16,423 bases of DNA from Bacteroides sp. CAG:770 (lineage in GTDB: Bacteria; Bacteroidota; Bacteroidia; Bacteroidales; UBA932). Each line of letters begins with the position of its first letter. Within the stretch, counting starts at the first letter, position 1. Positions 14,414 to 16,423 of this stretch are shown here, piece by piece. Location: positions 1-16,423 of the forward strand of contig FR890629.1 of the NCBI GenBank assembly GCA_000435075.1, in the 5' to 3' direction. Below the pieces are notes generated by a model. That model was not told where the DNA came from. It saw only the letters and a program-made list of their open reading frames with translations, and ran no database searches. Made by a program: the position numbers and the translations under genes.

Positions 14414-16306
14414 TTACTTGATGGTTTTCAGATACTTGAGCGTCTGTTCCTTACGTTCTTTCATACGTATGCGCCAGATAAGTTCCTGTACAGAAACAGC
14501 CTTATAGGAATCGCCTGCAGAAGTGATGCACTGGAGAGCGGCGGCAGCGCCCTTCTTTCCGGAAAAATCACTCCACGCATAGACGCAGACCAGATCATGG
14601 GACAAACCCTCATTGACAGCTTTCATTCTTGCCGCAATCTCGGCAGGAGTACCCTGACCTGGCTCAGATGAGCCGTTCCAAAGCGAATAAGCCGCTGATA
14701 TCACAGGAATGTCATATCCTTCCTTATTGGCAAACCACATGATGTTTCCGTGACCGCCGTTGTATGGAGAATACTGGATGACCACGATTCCCTCCAGCTG
14801 GTCATTGGCATTGATAAAAGCCTTATACGCCTCTTTTGCGGCATCGGAATTGACATCATGCGCCATAAGGTGAAGGACCTTGAGGCGATGGGCTTTCATG
14901 CTCGCAGCCGTGCGCTCCGCAAGGAGTTCGAGTCCGGCCTTCCTGTCTGACTTGGTGGCGTAATCATCCACGTAGAAATATCCGCCGCCGAAACATTCCA
15001 TCAATGTGCTGTTGTCAGCCTGCTTGGAGAACAGATAATCCTCCTGAACCGGAGCCAACTGTTCCAGAGCCTGAGAGCAGATTCCGAAGCTCATCCTGGC
15101 CGGAATCACCGATGAAACTGAATAGAAATCTTTGTCGAAACCATTCATGATCCATTGATAGTTGTCACCATCACTCAGGAAGAATGACACATAATGGGCA
15201 GATGCGGAATAATTTATCTTCCTCGGATTTATAATCTTGGCAAGAGCGGGAGCATGAGAAACTGCACCGGCTGATGTCATTCCGTGGTTGCTGCTCCAGT
15301 CTGCGGCAAGCATAAGACGGCCATGTGCAGACACAGGCGAGACGAAGACATCTTCGCCGGAAGCGGACTCCCAACCAAGTACAGAGGCACCCGGAGCAAG
15401 CCATGCAAGAATCTCGTTCATTATTCCCGTATTGACTCCGCCTGTGGAAGTGCCGTTCTTCCTGTTCAGATTCAGGACAAACAGATTGTTCTTGACCGCA
15501 TATTCACGGAGTTCACCAGTCTGGACAGGCATAAGGACAAGAGCCTTGTTGCTGCATCTGTCCTTAAATTCATGCCATGCGTCCTCTGTGGTCTTATCCG
15601 TGGCGTCGTAAGTTATGGTAAGCCCGATGTTGTCGAAATATTCCCGGTCTCTTACATCCACGATAACTGAATTGTAAACATGGGAAGCGACAGTAGCCAC
15701 GACTGCACTTTCAGGATTTCTCTCCACGTCAGTCAGGACATAACCGTCGATAAGATCTCTGACATTGACCTTCGTTCCTTCCCAATCTCCGTACACCTTG
15801 GACAATAGTTCGACTCCGGTCTGCCTTCCGATTTCCGGTCCGAGTGTAGCCTTGACACGGGAGTATGAATCCTGCGAGTTCTCCAGCCAGATACCGATAT
15901 CCGTCTTTCCCTGCTCGAGCGCCCGGTTCACGAGACCTGCAAGTGACTGACACAGAAGATGGTACTGAAGACCACGAGTATTCTCGGAAAGTCCAAGGTC
16001 ATTGCGGTCTCCCCTGTCAATGACATCCACGCACGTCCAATGTGCCTTAGGCACACGCGAAGAAACCGGCATGTTGAACCACGTATTGTCAGTATTCTTG
16101 TCATAGATATCCTCATATGCCACAGCGTCTGAGGAGGATTCAGGAACAGTTACGTCAATGTTGCCCGGCAGGTCAGTGTTGTCGTCGCCTCCTGTTTCAC
16201 CACCGATAATCGGACCGGTATCAGGCTCCCCTCCTGAACATGAACAGGAGAGGAACACTGCCGATGCTGCAAACAGTGCAGCCATGAAATTTTGTTTATT
16301 TTTCAT
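14414..16306 (-). CDS. GxGYxYP family lipoprotein (putative glycoside hydrolase)
   Basis: The 630-residue product starts at the ATG that gives MKNKQNFMAALFAASAVFLS, a lipoprotein signal with Cys21 as candidate lipid site. An upstream in-frame Met would add 31 residues and bury the signal, so it is not used. A Gly/Asp-rich linker follows (about 25-50). The body matches GxGYxYP proteins: VSFFLSDGDNYQW (about 373-385) and the eponymous segment GGGYFYV (about 440-446). The family is listed as putative glycoside hydrolase-like, common in polysaccharide users, with no proven activity. The motif Pro is replaced by Val here. No SusC/SusD pair is in the window, so it stands alone or belongs to a locus to the right. 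Location is the outer membrane, periplasmic or surface side. Confidence 0.85.
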   Translation of the reverse strand: MKNKQNFMAALFAASAVFLSCSCSGGEPDTGPIIGGETGGDDNTDLPGNIDVTVPESSSDAVAYEDIYDKNTDNTWFNMPVSSRVPKAHWTCVDVIDRGDRNDLGLSENTRGLQYHLLCQSLAGLVNRALEQGKTDIGIWLENSQDSYSRVKATLGPEIGRQTGVELLSKVYGDWEGTKVNVRDLIDGYVLTDVERNPESAVVATVASHVYNSVIVDVRDREYFDNIGLTITYDATDKTTEDAWHEFKDRCSNKALVLMPVQTGELREYAVKNNLFVLNLNRKNGTSTGGVNTGIMNEILAWLAPGASVLGWESASGEDVFVSPVSAHGRLMLAADWSSNHGMTSAGAVSHAPALAKIINPRKINYSASAHYVSFFLSDGDNYQWIMNGFDKDFYSVSSVIPARMSFGICSQALEQLAPVQEDYLFSKQADNSTLMECFGGGYFYVDDYATKSDRKAGLELLAERTAASMKAHRLKVLHLMAHDVNSDAAKEAYKAFINANDQLEGIVVIQYSPYNGGHGNIMWFANKEGYDIPVISAAYSLWNGSSEPGQGTPAEIAARMKAVNEGLSHDLVCVYAWSDFSGKKGAAAALQCITSAGDSYKAVSVQELIWRIRMKERKEQTLKYLKTIK

Positions 16307-16423
16307 TTTCTGAAGAAAAAGAATATGGACGGTCGGAAGTTGCTGTACCACGTGAGGATACAGGGGCATTGCACATGTCGAAAGAGATAGTTGCGCCATC
16401 CGACAACTCTTTATATGTGAGCC
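16307..16423. other. Upstream region of the GxGYxYP gene, window end
   Basis: No TAnnTTTG element is visible on the minus strand within these 117 nt, so the promoter lies further right or is atypical. A CACGTG palindrome (16350-16355) and a weak GTCGGA / TCCGAC inverted pair (16332-16337, 16399-16404) are the only structures noted. Confidence 0.3.

Noticed and set aside
16307..16399. Upstream start for the GxGYxYP gene
   Set aside because: It would put 31 residues before a clear lipoprotein signal peptide, and the ATG at 16306 fits better.

Overview
The window looks like a chromosomal segment of a Bacteroidales bacterium, probably a gut or rumen type. Evidence: several promoters fit the Bacteroidetes pattern (TTTG, about 20 nt, TAnnTTTG). 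Leaders before start codons are A-rich or weak in Shine-Dalgarno sequence. Families typical of the phylum are present: DUF4301, a GxGYxYP protein, TPR-LuxR membrane regulators, a histone H1-like Hc1 domain, Big_2 lipoproteins and DUF1565-type beta-helices. GC content is roughly 45-50% in most genes. No rRNA, tRNA, transposase, phage or CRISPR genes were seen.

Layout. (1) 1-624 has no convincing gene. It holds a strong hairpin (31-81) and then a tandem array of seven palindromic units with a period of 50-51 bp (about 76-417). (2) 4633 to 625, minus strand, is a tight four-gene operon: recF, a DUF721/DciA-like gene, pdxB and a DUF4301 gene. Junctions are a 14-nt overlap, then gaps of 1 and 2 nt. 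It joins DNA repair and replication to vitamin B6 synthesis and an uncharacterised, possibly nucleotidyltransferase-like protein. (3) 4634-4814 holds two copies of a 41-nt repeat. (4) 10903 to 4815, minus strand, is a four-gene cell-envelope operon: a large Ig-like (Big_2) lipoprotein, a chimeric gene joining a histone H1-like domain to a lipoprotein, an outer-membrane beta-barrel, and a secreted beta-helix protein. (5) 11227-12789, plus strand and divergent, encodes a membrane-tethered TPR-LuxR regulator. The shared 323-nt region holds a palindrome AATACGTA-N4-TACGTATT centred near -42 of the predicted envelope-operon promoter. (6) 12899-14339, plus strand, is a two-gene operon of a membrane-anchored TPR protein and yebC, with a good promoter and a long bidirectional terminator. 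(7) 16306 to 14414, minus strand, is a GxGYxYP-family lipoprotein.

The envelope operon plus divergent regulator is the best candidate for a functional system. A plausible reading, which is inference, is that the TPR-LuxR protein senses an envelope condition through its periplasmic TPR domain and activates the operon from the lux-box-like palindrome. The H1-lipoprotein fusion and the palindromic array are the two most unusual structures. None of this was tested by database search.
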